Source of the DNA: Hydrogenophaga taeniospiralis
Lineage (GTDB): Bacteria > Pseudomonadota > Gammaproteobacteria > Burkholderiales > Burkholderiaceae_C
Direction of reading: 5' to 3'
Assembly: GCF_020510445.1 (NCBI RefSeq)
Contig: NZ_JAHBAG010000001.1
Location: 2,580,501 to 2,644,500, forward strand
Length of the DNA: 64,000 bases
Numbering within the stretch: the first letter of the stretch is position 1; every line of letters begins with the position of its first letter. The translations under genes and the position numbers were made by a program. Shown in pieces: positions 18,201 to 29,029 of this stretch. The notes below the pieces were generated by a model. It was given only the letters and a program-made list of their open reading frames with translations, did not search any database and was not told where the DNA came from.

Positions 18201-19971
18201 CGGGACGGTGATCACCTCCAACACCGGGGGCTTCAACGGCTACACCTTCTTTGAGATCAGCCCCGAGGCCGCGGCCCTTCAACTGAGCTACGCTGGCAAC
18301 GACCCGCAGGGGCTGGTCTTTGGCGTGGTGGCCATTCCCGTTGGCGGGGCGCTGGACCTGGACAGCGACGACGACGGTGTGACCGACAACGTGGAGGCGC
18401 AGACCACCGCCGGCTACGTGGCGCCGTCGGGCACCGACAGCGATGGCAACGGCCTGGACGACGCCTACGAAAGCAGCCCCGGCGCGGCCGGAGGCCTGAC
18501 GCCGGTGGACACCGACAGCGACGGCGCGGTGGACGTCCTGGATGCCGACAGCGACAACGATGGCCTGCAGGACGTGGCCGAGCGCGGCGATGGCCAGCCG
18601 GTCTCGGTCTCGGCCACCACCGACAGCGATGGCGACGGGCTGCTGGACATCTTCGAGGGCAGCAATGCGCTCGACGGATTCGACGCCAACGACGAGAACC
18701 GGACCACTGACACGCTGAACCTGGGCGGTGTTCCGGGCCTGCTGCCCGACGGGTCGAACGCGGTCCCGCTGGTGACCGATCTGGATTTCCGCGATGTGAA
18801 CGACGCGCCCGTGGCCGCGGACGATCCGTTCGTGGTGGCCGAAGACGCGGCGCCCACCGTGTTGGGCAACGTGCTGGGCAACGACAGCGATGCCGATGGC
18901 GACACGCTGGGCGCGGTGGTGCAGACCCACACGCCCGGTAGCGCGGGGGGCCTGTTCAGCATCGATGCCACGGGGCTGGTGAGCTTCGACCCCAACGGCG
19001 CCTTCGACGACCTGGAGCCGGGCCAGAGCCGCACCACCACCTTCAGCTACACCGTGACCGACGGGCAGGGCGGCACGGCCACGGCCACCGTGAGCGTCAC
19101 GGTGAACGGGGTCGCCGACGACCCCGTGTCGCCAACGCCGCGTCCTTCGCCGGCGCCGGAGCCACCCACGGGCGGGGCCGAACCGGTCGAACCCGCGCCG
19201 CCCCCGGCGCCCGCTGCGCCGGTGTTGCCACCGCCCGTTGCCGGCTCGACCCCGGGCGCGTCGCCACCTCCGGCACCGGGTGCGGTGTGGCCGTTCTCAC
19301 CGGCCGACCCCCCCCTGACCTACACCATCGGCGCACTGACCCAGGCCTACCCGGGAGACCTCGGTATGGCCTCGGTGGGGGCCGGGTTCGGCCTCGACCT
19401 GGTCCACGCCGAATTTGCCGCGCAGTGGCCGGAAGGGCTGTTGCTGGGCGCCACGCGGGACAACCCGATGGACCATCTGGGTGCGCCCGGTGATTCGGTG
19501 TCTTCGTCCTTGCACGTGCAACGCGCGGTGCGCCACCAGCCGGTGACGGACGATCACGGCCTGTACGTGCAGCGTGCGGTGCGGGCCTCGCAGCTGGAGT
19601 CGGCCCTGCGGCAGGCCGTGGTGGATGCGGGCCGCTGGGTGTCGTTGAACGCCTCGGCGCCGCTGGGTCCGTGGCCCCTCGCACCGCAGGCCGAGGCGGG
19701 CACGGACGAGCCACCGGACGCTCAGGCCAGCCCCGAGAAGCGCGGGGCGGACAGTCCGCCGGCAGCGCCAGCCCGCCCAGTGGCCAGCGCCACGGTGGGC
19801 GAAGCGCACGCGGACGGTGCGCTGTCGGTCGACCCGGCCCCTGGGCGGCCCGAAGACCGGGCGCCGGCCAAGGCCGCCCCCGGATTCAGAAACCAGCTGG
19901 AGGCCAGCGCGCGTGGGCAAAGCCAGCGGCCGCTGACCCGGGCCACCGTCCGGCACGGACTCCCCCATTGA
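15202..19971 (+). CDS. Large DUF4347 surface/secreted protein with LEPR motif, choice-of-anchor L and cadherin-like repeats
   Basis: 1589 residues. Seen: no classical signal peptide; [11 protein letters not shown] at about 50-60, the LEPRxxFDGA motif typical of DUF4347 proteins; an acidic Ala/Pro/Thr linker (66-183); DUF4347 (about 184-341, [20 protein letters not shown] and [20 protein letters not shown]); a choice-of-anchor L region (about 350-610, [20 protein letters not shown]); Ig/cadherin-like modules; calcium-type DSDADGVNN and [11 protein letters not shown] repeats near 815-830 and 1050-1160; another cadherin-like module ([20 protein letters not shown], about 1200-1310); a Pro-rich linker; and a C-terminal part with a repeated VQRAVR. 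It is probably a large exported, calcium-stabilised adhesin or envelope protein. The gene overlaps the next frame by one base and is followed by a TolC-like lipoprotein, its likely export partner (inference). Confidence 0.8.
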   Translation: MDQTRKTQRPQSPGRLGAAPEGAVARTLTVATSAVERRVPPRRLSTPWALEPRIVFDGALAVTVMEPASASAEAPEPAVEAEPESPAPAPAPSEAENEVPAPAATASDDDAAPDTEADAGAEIETETTTASTDTPETVESPAPSADGEALPSGDASDTDTDGASTDGPSDDTLATPPDATERQEVVFVDARVPDPAAFAAPGREVIVLTLDEDGIGQIADALDGRTGIDAIHIVSHGDSGSLSLGSGAVTVDAIQGLHHDELLAIGQALSPDGDILIYACDYGAGAEGQAALSLWADLTGADVAASTDATGHTELGGDWTLEAQLGTVETAELAPQNWLHALDLTLTPVGTVGAVGLAETILGNGVTIVSATYSGGADQAGTFTTGSGASFDPNILGFTSGALFTTADNITSVAGPNDNDFYSTNAPDGVDGDPIFDAMSSGQGSFDASFLDVVFVPNVPPGASPGDTGQMTLEIVFGTEDYNDYVYSTFGDAVAVYVNGVQQAVVPNGLSVGIDTINDAGNINPTSPESNVANDPNPEHTSTSYESANPSLFVDNATGVLNTQMNGFTVTIPLTFSVVYGQENTLRIGIADIGDAHFDSWLFVRADSGQTGVIAQSDTVTTAANLPVTVDLTANDTDLSGGSLTITEILDVPMSPGVTAILPSGMTVTMEDNGQVTIMGDGATAMTDTFTYRVTNEDGETALGSVNVTILPVNATPPLAGDDTFTVGPTSTSLDVLANDSDGGDGVLNLSYINGAGVEVETPVTLSSGSTVTVHADGTLSYDAAPGVTEAESFTYTVSDGQGGNTTATVLVRLDSDADGVNNTQDIDDDGDGLLDTTEHQDAEVTMITPTVALSDQLEAGSAFVPLEPSGPGALPGGGVTVTVLSGNTAGDQWRIWAPPQPTADVELYGQSLTMPTPYLDLIGDFPRTIEIDFGTSAEALGTDGYVYRYVIGLAGQGGGSETSTVTSSETLVVLDNADVFNTGLYALLDGVESTTPGQSGTVITSNTGGFNGYTFFEISPEAAALQLSYAGNDPQGLVFGVVAIPVGGALDLDSDDDGVTDNVEAQTTAGYVAPSGTDSDGNGLDDAYESSPGAAGGLTPVDTDSDGAVDVLDADSDNDGLQDVAERGDGQPVSVSATTDSDGDGLLDIFEGSNALDGFDANDENRTTDTLNLGGVPGLLPDGSNAVPLVTDLDFRDVNDAPVAADDPFVVAEDAAPTVLGNVLGNDSDADGDTLGAVVQTHTPGSAGGLFSIDATGLVSFDPNGAFDDLEPGQSRTTTFSYTVTDGQGGTATATVSVTVNGVADDPVSPTPRPSPAPEPPTGGAEPVEPAPPPAPAAPVLPPPVAGSTPGASPPPAPGAVWPFSPADPPLTYTIGALTQAYPGDLGMASVGAGFGLDLVHAEFAAQWPEGLLLGATRDNPMDHLGAPGDSVSSSLHVQRAVRHQPVTDDHGLYVQRAVRASQLESALRQAVVDAGRWVSLNASAPLGPWPLAPQAEAGTDEPPDAQASPEKRGADSPPAAPARPVASATVGEAHADGALSVDPAPGRPEDRAPAKAAPGFRNQLEASARGQSQRPLTRATVRHGLPH

Positions 19972-19991
19972 TGCACAGCGGAAGCGACACC

Positions 19992-21863
19992 ATGAACACG
20001 ACATCCCCGACGAACACCGCCGGCCCACGCGTCGCGCTGGCCCTGGCCGTGGCCGCCGTGATGGCCGGCTGCACCGTGGCCCCCAAAGCCTTGACGCAAG
20101 ACGAAGTGCGCGAGCGCGTCAAACACGACACCGCCAAGATGTACAGCGGCCAGGCCCCCATCACCGCGGCCATCAGCATGGAAGAGGCCGTGGCCCGGGC
20201 CCTCAAATACAACCTGGACTACCGCCTCAAGAAGATGGAGTCCGCCCTGGCCCAGGGCCTGGCCGAGCACACCAGCCACGACATGCTGCCGCAGCTGGTG
20301 GCCAGCGCGGGCTACAGCTCACGCAACAACGACTCCGGCGGCACCAGCATCGGCATCCTCGACGGCGAAGTCTCCACCCGCCCGACCTCCTCCGACGAAC
20401 GCACCCGCACCCTGCGCGGCATCGAATTCAGCTGGAACGCGCTGGACTTCGGCGTCTCCTACTACCGCGCACGCCAGCAAGGCGACCAGTTCCTGATCTC
20501 CGAAGAGCGCCGCCGCAAAGTCGTGCAGAACATGCTGCAAGACGTGCGCGCGGCCTACTGGCGCGCCCTGGGCGCGCAGCGGCTCAACGCCCAGGCCGAC
20601 GAAGTGCTCCAAAAAGCCTCGCTGGCGCTGGCGCGCTCGCGCGAAGCCGAGACCCAGAAGATCATCCCCCCGGGCGTGGCCCTGGCCTACCAGCGCGCCC
20701 TGCTCGACGCCACCGTGCTGCTCAACCAGCGCCGCCAGGACCTGGAGTTCGCCAAACGCGAACTCGCCGCCTTGATGAACGTGCCCCCCGGCGTGGACTT
20801 CCAGGTCGCCGAGGCCAGCGAAATGACCCTGCCGGCCGCCCCGAAGGAAATCACCAAACTCGAAGACATGGCGCTGCTGCAGCGCCCCGAGCTGCGGGAA
20901 GAAGACTTCAGGAAACGCATCACCGCCGACGAAGCGCGCAAACAGATGCTCGGCATGCTGCCCGGCATCACCCTCAACCTGGGCCGACAGCACGACTCCA
21001 ACAAGCTGCTGTACAACAACAGCTGGAGCGAAGGCGGCGTGAACCTGGCCTGGAACCTGATGCGCCTGGTGGCCCTGCCCTCGCTCAAGAAGGCCCAGCA
21101 ATACCAGGAGCAGACCGACGAGACCCGGCGCATGGCCCTGTCCATGGCCATCCTGACCCAGACCCGCGTGAGCGCCGAGCGCTACCGCATGGCGCTGGAA
21201 GACTTCCGGCTGGCCGACCAGGCCTCGCAGGTCGACACCCGCCTGGCCGCCTACACCAAGGCCTCGGTCTCGGCCAAGCTGGAGAGTGAACTCGAAGCGA
21301 TCCGCACCCAGGCCCGAGCCGTGCTGGGCGCCTACCAGCGCGCCAACGCCTACGCCAACGCGCACATCGCGTTCGGGCGGCTGTACAACACCCTGGGCTT
21401 CGACCCGATCGCCGACGACTTCGAGGGCAACGACCTGGACACGCTCACGCAGCGCGTGCGCGCCCACCTGAAGGCCTCGCAGACCGACGCCTTTGTGATG
21501 TCGTCCAACCTGTTCGGGCCGGCCCCCACCGCTGTGAGTGTGGCGGTCACGGGGGATGTGGCGCCCGGCGAACTCGCGCCGCTGAAAACCCTGACCGCCG
21601 ATTTCCTGCAACGCCAGGACATGGGCGACCGCGGGCAAGGGCCCGCCACGCTCACGCTGGACCTGCAGCGCCAGAAGGCCGGCGACCTGGAGAAGGCGAC
21701 CTGGACACTGTCCCTGAGCAACGCCCAGGGCGACGTGCTGCGCCGCACGCACTTTGACACCACGGTGCCGCGATTGGCCCGTGCCGGCATCCATCAAAAG
21801 ACCCTGCTCGCCGCGTTGACGGCCCGTCTGGGAGAATTGCGCGAGTGGCTCCAAACCGAGTGA
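19992..21863 (+). CDS. TolC-family outer-membrane lipoprotein with extra C-terminal domain
   Basis: A 623-residue protein. The N-terminus has a signal peptide and lipobox (ALAVAAVMAGC, Cys near residue 27). Two long-helix halves follow: ISMEEAVARALKYNLDYRLK, VVQNMLQDVRAAYWRALGAQ, and AILTQTRVSAERYRMALEDF with LYNTLGFDP. This is the duplicated outer-membrane-efflux-protein layout. After about residue 495 there is an unusual soluble C-terminal domain of about 125 residues (AVSVAVTGDVAPGELAPLKT ... ARLGELREWLQTE). The ATG at 19992 begins the signal peptide; an ATG at 19971 overlapping the previous stop (TGATG) is an alternative and implies coupling. Probable exit channel for the DUF4347 protein. 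Confidence 0.8.
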   Translation: MNTTSPTNTAGPRVALALAVAAVMAGCTVAPKALTQDEVRERVKHDTAKMYSGQAPITAAISMEEAVARALKYNLDYRLKKMESALAQGLAEHTSHDMLPQLVASAGYSSRNNDSGGTSIGILDGEVSTRPTSSDERTRTLRGIEFSWNALDFGVSYYRARQQGDQFLISEERRRKVVQNMLQDVRAAYWRALGAQRLNAQADEVLQKASLALARSREAETQKIIPPGVALAYQRALLDATVLLNQRRQDLEFAKRELAALMNVPPGVDFQVAEASEMTLPAAPKEITKLEDMALLQRPELREEDFRKRITADEARKQMLGMLPGITLNLGRQHDSNKLLYNNSWSEGGVNLAWNLMRLVALPSLKKAQQYQEQTDETRRMALSMAILTQTRVSAERYRMALEDFRLADQASQVDTRLAAYTKASVSAKLESELEAIRTQARAVLGAYQRANAYANAHIAFGRLYNTLGFDPIADDFEGNDLDTLTQRVRAHLKASQTDAFVMSSNLFGPAPTAVSVAVTGDVAPGELAPLKTLTADFLQRQDMGDRGQGPATLTLDLQRQKAGDLEKATWTLSLSNAQGDVLRRTHFDTTVPRLARAGIHQKTLLAALTARLGELREWLQTE

Positions 21864-21882
21864 GCCCGCAGCAGGAGTCATC

Positions 21883-22419
21883 ATCGAAACCCCATCCACC
21901 CTCGTGCTCGGCGGCGGCTGCTTCTGGTGCACCGAGTCCGTCTACAAGGAAGTGCGCGGCATCACCGACGTCGAGTCCGGCTACAGCAACGGCCAGGCCG
22001 AACGGCCGAGCTACGAAGACGTGTGCACCGGGCGCACCGGCTGCAACGAGGTGGTGAAGCTGGTGTACGACCCGGCCGTCATCGGCACGCGCGAGATCCT
22101 CGAAATCTTCTTCGTGATCCATGACCCGACCACGCCCAACCGCCAGGGCAACGATGTGGGCACGCAGTACCGCAGCGGCATCTACTTCACCACGCCCGAG
22201 CAGCAGCGGACCGCCCAGGCGCTGCTGGACGAACTCGCGCGCGACAACCCCTTCGGCCGCCCGGTGGTCACCGAACTCGCGCCGCTGGCCAACTACTGGC
22301 CGGCCGAGGACTACCACCAGGACTTCTTCGAGCGCAACCCGCACCAGGGCTATTGCATGGCGGTGGCCGCGCCCAAGGTGGCGAAGTTCCGCAAGACGTT
22401 CGCTGCTTTGGCGAAGTAG
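21883..22419 (+). CDS. msrA: Peptide-methionine (S)-S-oxide reductase
   Basis: LVLGGGCFWCTESVYKEVRG contains the catalytic GCFW cysteine, followed by VESGYSNGQAERPSYEDVCT, HDPTTPNRQGNDVGTQYRS and EDYHQDFFERNPHQGYC, the full MsrA signature set. It reduces methionine-S-sulfoxide in proteins. The start is unusual. The only canonical in-frame candidate before the motif, GTG at 21904, would remove the first strand and is 26 bp from the GCAGGAG site at 21871. An ATC at 21883 lies 5 bp after that site and gives the normal length (178 residues). Either AUC is used or one base differs from a true ATG. Confidence 0.85.
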   Translation: METPSTLVLGGGCFWCTESVYKEVRGITDVESGYSNGQAERPSYEDVCTGRTGCNEVVKLVYDPAVIGTREILEIFFVIHDPTTPNRQGNDVGTQYRSGIYFTTPEQQRTAQALLDELARDNPFGRPVVTELAPLANYWPAEDYHQDFFERNPHQGYCMAVAAPKVAKFRKTFAALAK

Positions 22420-22440
22420 GTTAGCCCTGCCATCGCACCC

Positions 22441-22522
22441 CCGTTCGGGCTGAGCCTGTCGAAGCCCTCTCGGGGCGCCGCCATTTCACACGCTGCGTTT
22501 CGACAAGCTCAACGCGAACGGT
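22441..22522. repeat. REP-like inverted repeat between convergent genes
   Basis: The left arm CCGTTCGGGCTGAGCCTGTC (from 22441) and the right arm TTTCGACAAGCTCAACGCGA (ending GAACGG at 22521) are imperfect reverse complements around a 30-bp loop. This matches a widespread beta/gammaproteobacterial intergenic palindrome (GTTCGGGCTGAGCTTGTCGAAG type), recognised from memory. It sits between msrA and the EamA gene and could terminate both. Confidence 0.7.
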
Positions 22523-22543
22523 GTGGTCCCTCCGGTTTCAGCA

Positions 22544-23431
22544 TCACGCCGTTCGCTGGTCCAGCATCGCCCGCAGTCTCGGCCAGAGCACGATGACCGC
22601 CAGTCCACTCAGTACCAGCGCCGCCGCACCCAGCTTCCACCCCGGCAGCGATTCACCCAGCGACAGGGCCGAAGCGCCCATGCCGAACACCGGCACCAAC
22701 AAGGCCAGCGGCGTGACGGTGGCGGCCGGGTGGCGTGCCAGCAGCCAGTTCCACAGGCCGTAGCCAAAGAGCGTGTTGCCCAGCGCCTGCCAGAGCACGC
22801 TGGCCCACACCAGCGGGGTCGCTTGCGTCACGGCGCTCTGCATCAGCTGCGGGCCTTCGAGCAGCCAGGACAGCGCGAACAGCGGCGGCACCGCGAACAC
22901 ACTGCTCCAGACCATGAAGTGCAGCATGTTCACCGGCCCGAGCGACTTCACCACCAGGTTGGCGCAGGCCCAGAAGAAGGCGGCCGAAAGCACCATGCCC
23001 AGCCCGGCGAGCGTGACCACGGCCGCGTCCAGGTGCAGGCCGATCACGCCCAGCCCGGCCAGCGCCAGCAACAGACCGGCGAGCTGGTAGCCGCGCACGT
23101 GTTCGCGCATCAGCAGCAGCGACAGGCCGATGGTGAAAAACACCTGCACCTGCACCACCAGCGAGGCCAGCCCGGGCGAGATGCTGCTGCGCATGGCGAG
23201 GAACAGCAGGCCGAACTGGCCCACGCCCAGCAGCACGCCGAACGCGGCCATCTTGCGCCAGGGCGCGGTGGGCCGCGGAATGAACAACAGCCAGGGCAGG
23301 GCGGAAAAGGTGAAGCGCAGCGTGGCGAACAGGAAAGGCGGCAGGCCGTCCAGGCCCCAGCGGATCACCACGAAATTGGTGCCCCAGACGAAGACGACGG
23401 CGAGGGCCAGGAAGAGGTGTGAGAGAGGCAA
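22544..23431 (-). CDS. EamA/DMT-family metabolite exporter
   Basis: A 295-residue membrane protein with ten predicted helices in two EamA repeats. Repeat 1 begins FLALAVVFVWGTNFVVIRWG; repeat 2 begins around LAGLGMVLSAAFFWACANLV. The GTNFVVIRWGLDGLPPFLFA motif resembles EamA (O-acetylserine/cysteine exporter) proteins, so amino-acid export is plausible but the substrate is not determined. It precedes the zinc import operon on the same strand with an intergenic gap of 70 bp and no apparent functional link. Confidence 0.85.
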   Translation of the reverse strand: MPLSHLFLALAVVFVWGTNFVVIRWGLDGLPPFLFATLRFTFSALPWLLFIPRPTAPWRKMAAFGVLLGVGQFGLLFLAMRSSISPGLASLVVQVQVFFTIGLSLLLMREHVRGYQLAGLLLALAGLGVIGLHLDAAVVTLAGLGMVLSAAFFWACANLVVKSLGPVNMLHFMVWSSVFAVPPLFALSWLLEGPQLMQSAVTQATPLVWASVLWQALGNTLFGYGLWNWLLARHPAATVTPLALLVPVFGMGASALSLGESLPGWKLGAAALVLSGLAVIVLWPRLRAMLDQRTA

Positions 23432-23501
23432 GGTGGGCTCGGTGGGTGGCGCAGGGTGGGCCAGTTTAGCGAGCCCGTTCGGGCCGGTATCGGCGCCGCC
23501 C

Positions 23502-26205
<2,704 letters not shown>

Positions 26206-26219
26206 GGGGTTTAAACTGT

Positions 26220-26265
26220 TGCAACTGAATTGCATTAACGACGATATTAACGCAACTTTGTTGCG
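26220..26265. promoter_or_regulatory. Two 15-bp palindromes between znuCBA and zur (probable Zur boxes)
   Basis: TGCAACTGAATTGCA (26220-26234) and CGCAACTTTGTTGCG (26251-26265) share the form YGCAAC-N3-RTTGCR. Their centres are 31 bp apart, three helical turns. They fill the 71-bp gap between the divergent znuC and zur starts. Zn-Zur repression of both operons is the natural reading; the palindromes are seen and the regulator assignment is inferred. Confidence 0.7.
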
Positions 26266-26276
26266 ATAATGAAAGC

Positions 26277-26798
26277 ATGCCCGTGTCCACACGATCCCCC
26301 AAAGAACCGGTGACGGTGCCCGCCGAGTTGCAGACGCGCCTGGAGCGCGCCGGCCTGCGCCGCACCCTGGCCACGCGCGCCGTGCTCGGGCTGTTTCTGG
26401 GCAACCCCCAGAGCGCGCTCAGCCACGCCCAGGTGCTGGCCTCGCTCACGGCCCGGGGGCTGGACCTCAACCGCGTCACGCTCTACCGCCTGCTGGACCG
26501 GCTGGCGGCCTGTGGCGTGCTGCAGCGCCACGCCGACGACGGTGCCCGCACCTGGCGCTTCAGCTTGGCCGACACCGCGCAAGAGGGCCTGGTGCCGCGC
26601 TTCGAATGCGACGCCTGCCACCGCCAGTTCCGCCTGACCGAGGCCAGCGAGCCCACGCGGGCCGTGGCCGACGACCTGTTTCGCACCCTGGCCCTGCTGG
26701 GCCACCAGGGGCAGCGCGTCGATCTGTCGGTGCACGGCACCTGCGCGAGTTGTGTGCAACCCGGGGCGGACGGCCCGGCGAGGGAACCGTCGGCGTGA
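26277..26798 (+). CDS. zur: Fur-family zinc uptake regulator (Zur)
   Basis: A 173-residue protein. The N-terminal winged helix includes RRTLATRAVLGLFLGNPQSA, LSHAQVLASLTARGLDLNRV and TLYRLLDRLAACGVLQ. The C-terminal half has the structural zinc cysteines CDACHRQF and CASC. It diverges from the zinc importer and shares its last bases with the next gene (GTGA), so it heads an operon with the ABC transporter behind it. Zur rather than Fur or PerR is inferred from the neighbours. Confidence 0.85.
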   Translation: MPVSTRSPKEPVTVPAELQTRLERAGLRRTLATRAVLGLFLGNPQSALSHAQVLASLTARGLDLNRVTLYRLLDRLAACGVLQRHADDGARTWRFSLADTAQEGLVPRFECDACHRQFRLTEASEPTRAVADDLFRTLALLGHQGQRVDLSVHGTCASCVQPGADGPAREPSA

Positions 26799-27454
26799 TC
26801 CGGACCCGTGGCCTGGCCTACGCCTACCCGCGCCGGCAGGCACTGCGTTTTGACGATGTGGCGGTGCCGCAGGGCGGTACCTTGCTGCTGCGAGGCGCGT
26901 CGGGCAGTGGCAAGTCCACCTGGCTGGCGCTGGCCGCGGGGCTGCTCACGGCCGCCGAGGGCGAGCTGGTGGTGGCGGACCAGGCGCCGGCTTCGCTGGC
27001 CGGCGGCGCACGCGACGCCTGGCGCGCGCGTTGCGTCGGGTTCCTGCCGCAGCGGCTGCACCTGAGCGACGCGCTCACGGTGGCGGACAACCTCGCGCTG
27101 GCCCACTTCGCCGCCGGCCTGCCGGTGGACCGGTCCGCCATCGCCCAGGCGCTGGCGGCGCTGGAACTGGGCGCGCTCGCGGCGCGCCGGCCCTACCAGC
27201 TCTCGGGCGGGCAGGCACAGCGCGTGGCGCTGGCGCGCGCCGTGCTGTTGCGGCCGCGCGTGATCCTGGCCGACGAACCCACGGCCAGCCTGGACGACAC
27301 GGCCTGCGCCGCCGCCATCGGCCTGCTGCGGCGCAGCGCGCAAGGCTGCGGCGCCACGCTGGTGATCGCCACGCACGACGCCCGCGTGCGGCACGCGCTG
27401 CCCGATGCCCAGGTGCTGGCCTTTGGTGAACGGGTTGGCGAGGGCGGCGCATGA
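26795..27454 (+). CDS. ABC transporter ATP-binding protein (LolD/MacB type) in the Zur-linked operon
   Basis: A 219-residue ATPase from a GTG that overlaps the zur stop. Walker A is LRGASGSGKSTWLALAAGLL, the Q-loop CVGFLPQRLHLSDALT, the signature PYQLSGGQAQRVALARAVLL, and Walker B VILADEPTASLDD. It is paired with the FtsX-like permease that starts in its last codons (ATGA). In Pseudomonas aeruginosa a Zur-repressed cluster of the same parts (PA4063-PA4066, with DUF3299) contributes to zinc acquisition, as I recall it. Here the linkage to zur suggests the same role. Confidence 0.83.
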   Translation: MIRTRGLAYAYPRRQALRFDDVAVPQGGTLLLRGASGSGKSTWLALAAGLLTAAEGELVVADQAPASLAGGARDAWRARCVGFLPQRLHLSDALTVADNLALAHFAAGLPVDRSAIAQALAALELGALAARRPYQLSGGQAQRVALARAVLLRPRVILADEPTASLDDTACAAAIGLLRRSAQGCGATLVIATHDARVRHALPDAQVLAFGERVGEGGA

Positions 27455-28671
27455 ACGTGTTCACGCTGTCCTGGCGCTACCTGTGGTCGCGCCCGCTGGC
27501 CACCTTGCTCAACCTGCTGCTGCTCTCGCTCGGGTTGGCGTCCATGGCCTTCGTGCTGATCGCCCAGGACCAGATCGACCGCGCATTCGAACGCGATCTG
27601 GCGGGCATCGACGTGGTGGTGGGCGCCAAGGGCAGCCCGCTGCAACTGATCCTGGCGGGCGTGTTCCACCTGGACGTGCCGCCGGGCAATATCCCGCTGG
27701 CCGAGGTGCGGGCACTGCAGCAGCACCCGCAGGTGGCGCAGCTGATCCCGCTGAGCCTGGGCGACAACCTGCAGGGCTTTCGCATCGTGGGCACCACGCC
27801 CGACTACCCGGCCCACTACAGCGCCACGCTGGCCCAGGGCGCGCTCTGGGCGCAACCCATGGACGCGGTGCTCGGCGCCCAGGTGGCGCGCGCTACCGGC
27901 TTGATGGTCGGGCAGGCTTTCGTGGGTGCGCACGGCCTGGGCACGGGCGGCGCGGTGCATGGCGATTCGCGTTATGCGGTGACCGGCGTGCTCGTGCCCT
28001 GTGGCTGCGTGCTGGACCGCTTGATCCTCACCGCCACCGAATCGGTCTGGCGGGTGCACGACGACATGCACGCCAGTGACGACATGGACGACGAAGACCG
28101 CGCCGCCATCGAGGCCGACCGCGAGGTCACGCTCGCGCTCATCCGCTACCGCAGCCCGATCGCGGCGCTGAGCTTTCCGCGCTACGTCAACGACAGCACC
28201 GCCCTGCAGGCCGCCGCCCCGGCGATGGAGATCACGCGCCTGCTCGGCATGGTGGGCGTGGGCACGCGGGTGCTGCGGGGCCTGGGCGCGGTGCTGCTCG
28301 GCGTGGCGGCGCTGTCGGTGTTCATCGCGCTGTGGAGCGCGGTGCGCGAGCGCCGGGCCGACTTGGCGATGTTGCGCATGCTGGGCGCGCCGCCCTGGAA
28401 GGTGGGGGCGCTGCTGCTGTGCGAATCCTTCTGGCTGGCCGTACTGGCCTGTGGGCTGGGCCTGCTGGCCGCGCACGGGTTGACGGTGCTGCTGGGCGGG
28501 ATGTTGATGGCCGAGCAGTCGCTCGCCATCACGGGCTGGCAATGGGTGTCCACCGAAGTGTGGGTGCCCGTGCTGGCGTTGGGGGTGGCCCTGGTGGCGG
28601 CGCTGGTGCCGGCGCTCGGTGCCTACCGTGTGGATGTCATGTCATTGTTGAATTCGAGGTCGTACCCATGA
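27451..28671 (+). CDS. FtsX/MacB-type ABC permease in the Zur-linked operon
   Basis: A 406-residue protein: an N-terminal helix (LWSRPLATLLNLLLLSLGLA), a large periplasmic domain (about 45-260, containing DVVVGAKGSPLQLILAGVFH and VPCGCVLDRLIL), then three C-terminal helices of the FtsX domain (VLLGVAALSVFIALWSAVRE with RRADLAMLRMLGAPPWK). This topology serves mechanotransmission or lipoprotein/metal-related transport rather than classic import. It has a His/Asp-rich patch (WRVHDDMHASDDMDDEDR) that could bind metal. Coupled by ATGA overlaps to both neighbours. Confidence 0.83.
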   Translation: MNVFTLSWRYLWSRPLATLLNLLLLSLGLASMAFVLIAQDQIDRAFERDLAGIDVVVGAKGSPLQLILAGVFHLDVPPGNIPLAEVRALQQHPQVAQLIPLSLGDNLQGFRIVGTTPDYPAHYSATLAQGALWAQPMDAVLGAQVARATGLMVGQAFVGAHGLGTGGAVHGDSRYAVTGVLVPCGCVLDRLILTATESVWRVHDDMHASDDMDDEDRAAIEADREVTLALIRYRSPIAALSFPRYVNDSTALQAAAPAMEITRLLGMVGVGTRVLRGLGAVLLGVAALSVFIALWSAVRERRADLAMLRMLGAPPWKVGALLLCESFWLAVLACGLGLLAAHGLTVLLGGMLMAEQSLAITGWQWVSTEVWVPVLALGVALVAALVPALGAYRVDVMSLLNSRSYP

Positions 28672-28910
28672 AAGCATCTTTTTGGTTCCTGGCCGCCGCG
28701 GCGCTGATGAGCACCGCCGCCCTGGCCCAACACTCCGACCAGGAGCTCAAGGAAGACGTGGCGCGCCACCGCGCCATGGCCGCCGCCCACGAAGCCGTGG
28801 CCAAGTGCCTGGAGTCGGGCAAGGGTGAAAAAGTCTGCATGGTGGAACTCCAGGCCGCCTGCAAGGGTCTGGCGATAGGAAAATACTGCGGGATGAAGCA
28901 CGGCCACTGA
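28668..28910 (+). CDS. Small periplasmic Cys/His protein of the Zur-linked operon
   Basis: 80 residues. A cleavable signal peptide (ALMSTAALAQ, cut about residue 21) is followed by a helical mature part with Cys at 47, 57, 65 and 74 and a His-rich C-terminus (CGMKHGH). The ATG overlaps the permease stop. No named family is recognised. The four cysteines could form two disulfides or a metal site. Position within a zinc-starvation operon suggests periplasmic zinc binding or delivery to the ABC system, which is inference only. Confidence 0.75.
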   Translation: MKASFWFLAAAALMSTAALAQHSDQELKEDVARHRAMAAAHEAVAKCLESGKGEKVCMVELQAACKGLAIGKYCGMKHGH

Positions 28911-28919
28911 ATGCGGCCC

Positions 28920-29012
28920 ACCCCCGCGCCGCGCCGCACTGGCGGCGCGTCACCCCCTCAAGGGGGCAACGCGAGCGGCCCGGCGGAGCCGGTTCCGCCG
29001 CGTTCTGGCTTG
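28920..29012. repeat. Interspersed double-hairpin repeat, copy 1
   Basis: The element has a variable GC-rich head, then CACCCCCTCAAGGGGGCAAC (hairpin CCCCCTCAAGGGGG), then CGGCGGAGCCGGTTCCGCCG (hairpin CGGCGGA/TCCGCCG), ending CGTTCTGGC. Closely related copies are at 47548-47631 and 49692-49773. It lies inside the zinc operon, between the small Cys protein and the DUF3299 gene, where it may attenuate or stabilise the transcript. Confidence 0.85.
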
Positions 29013-29029
29013 CAATCTCCTCCCTTTTT

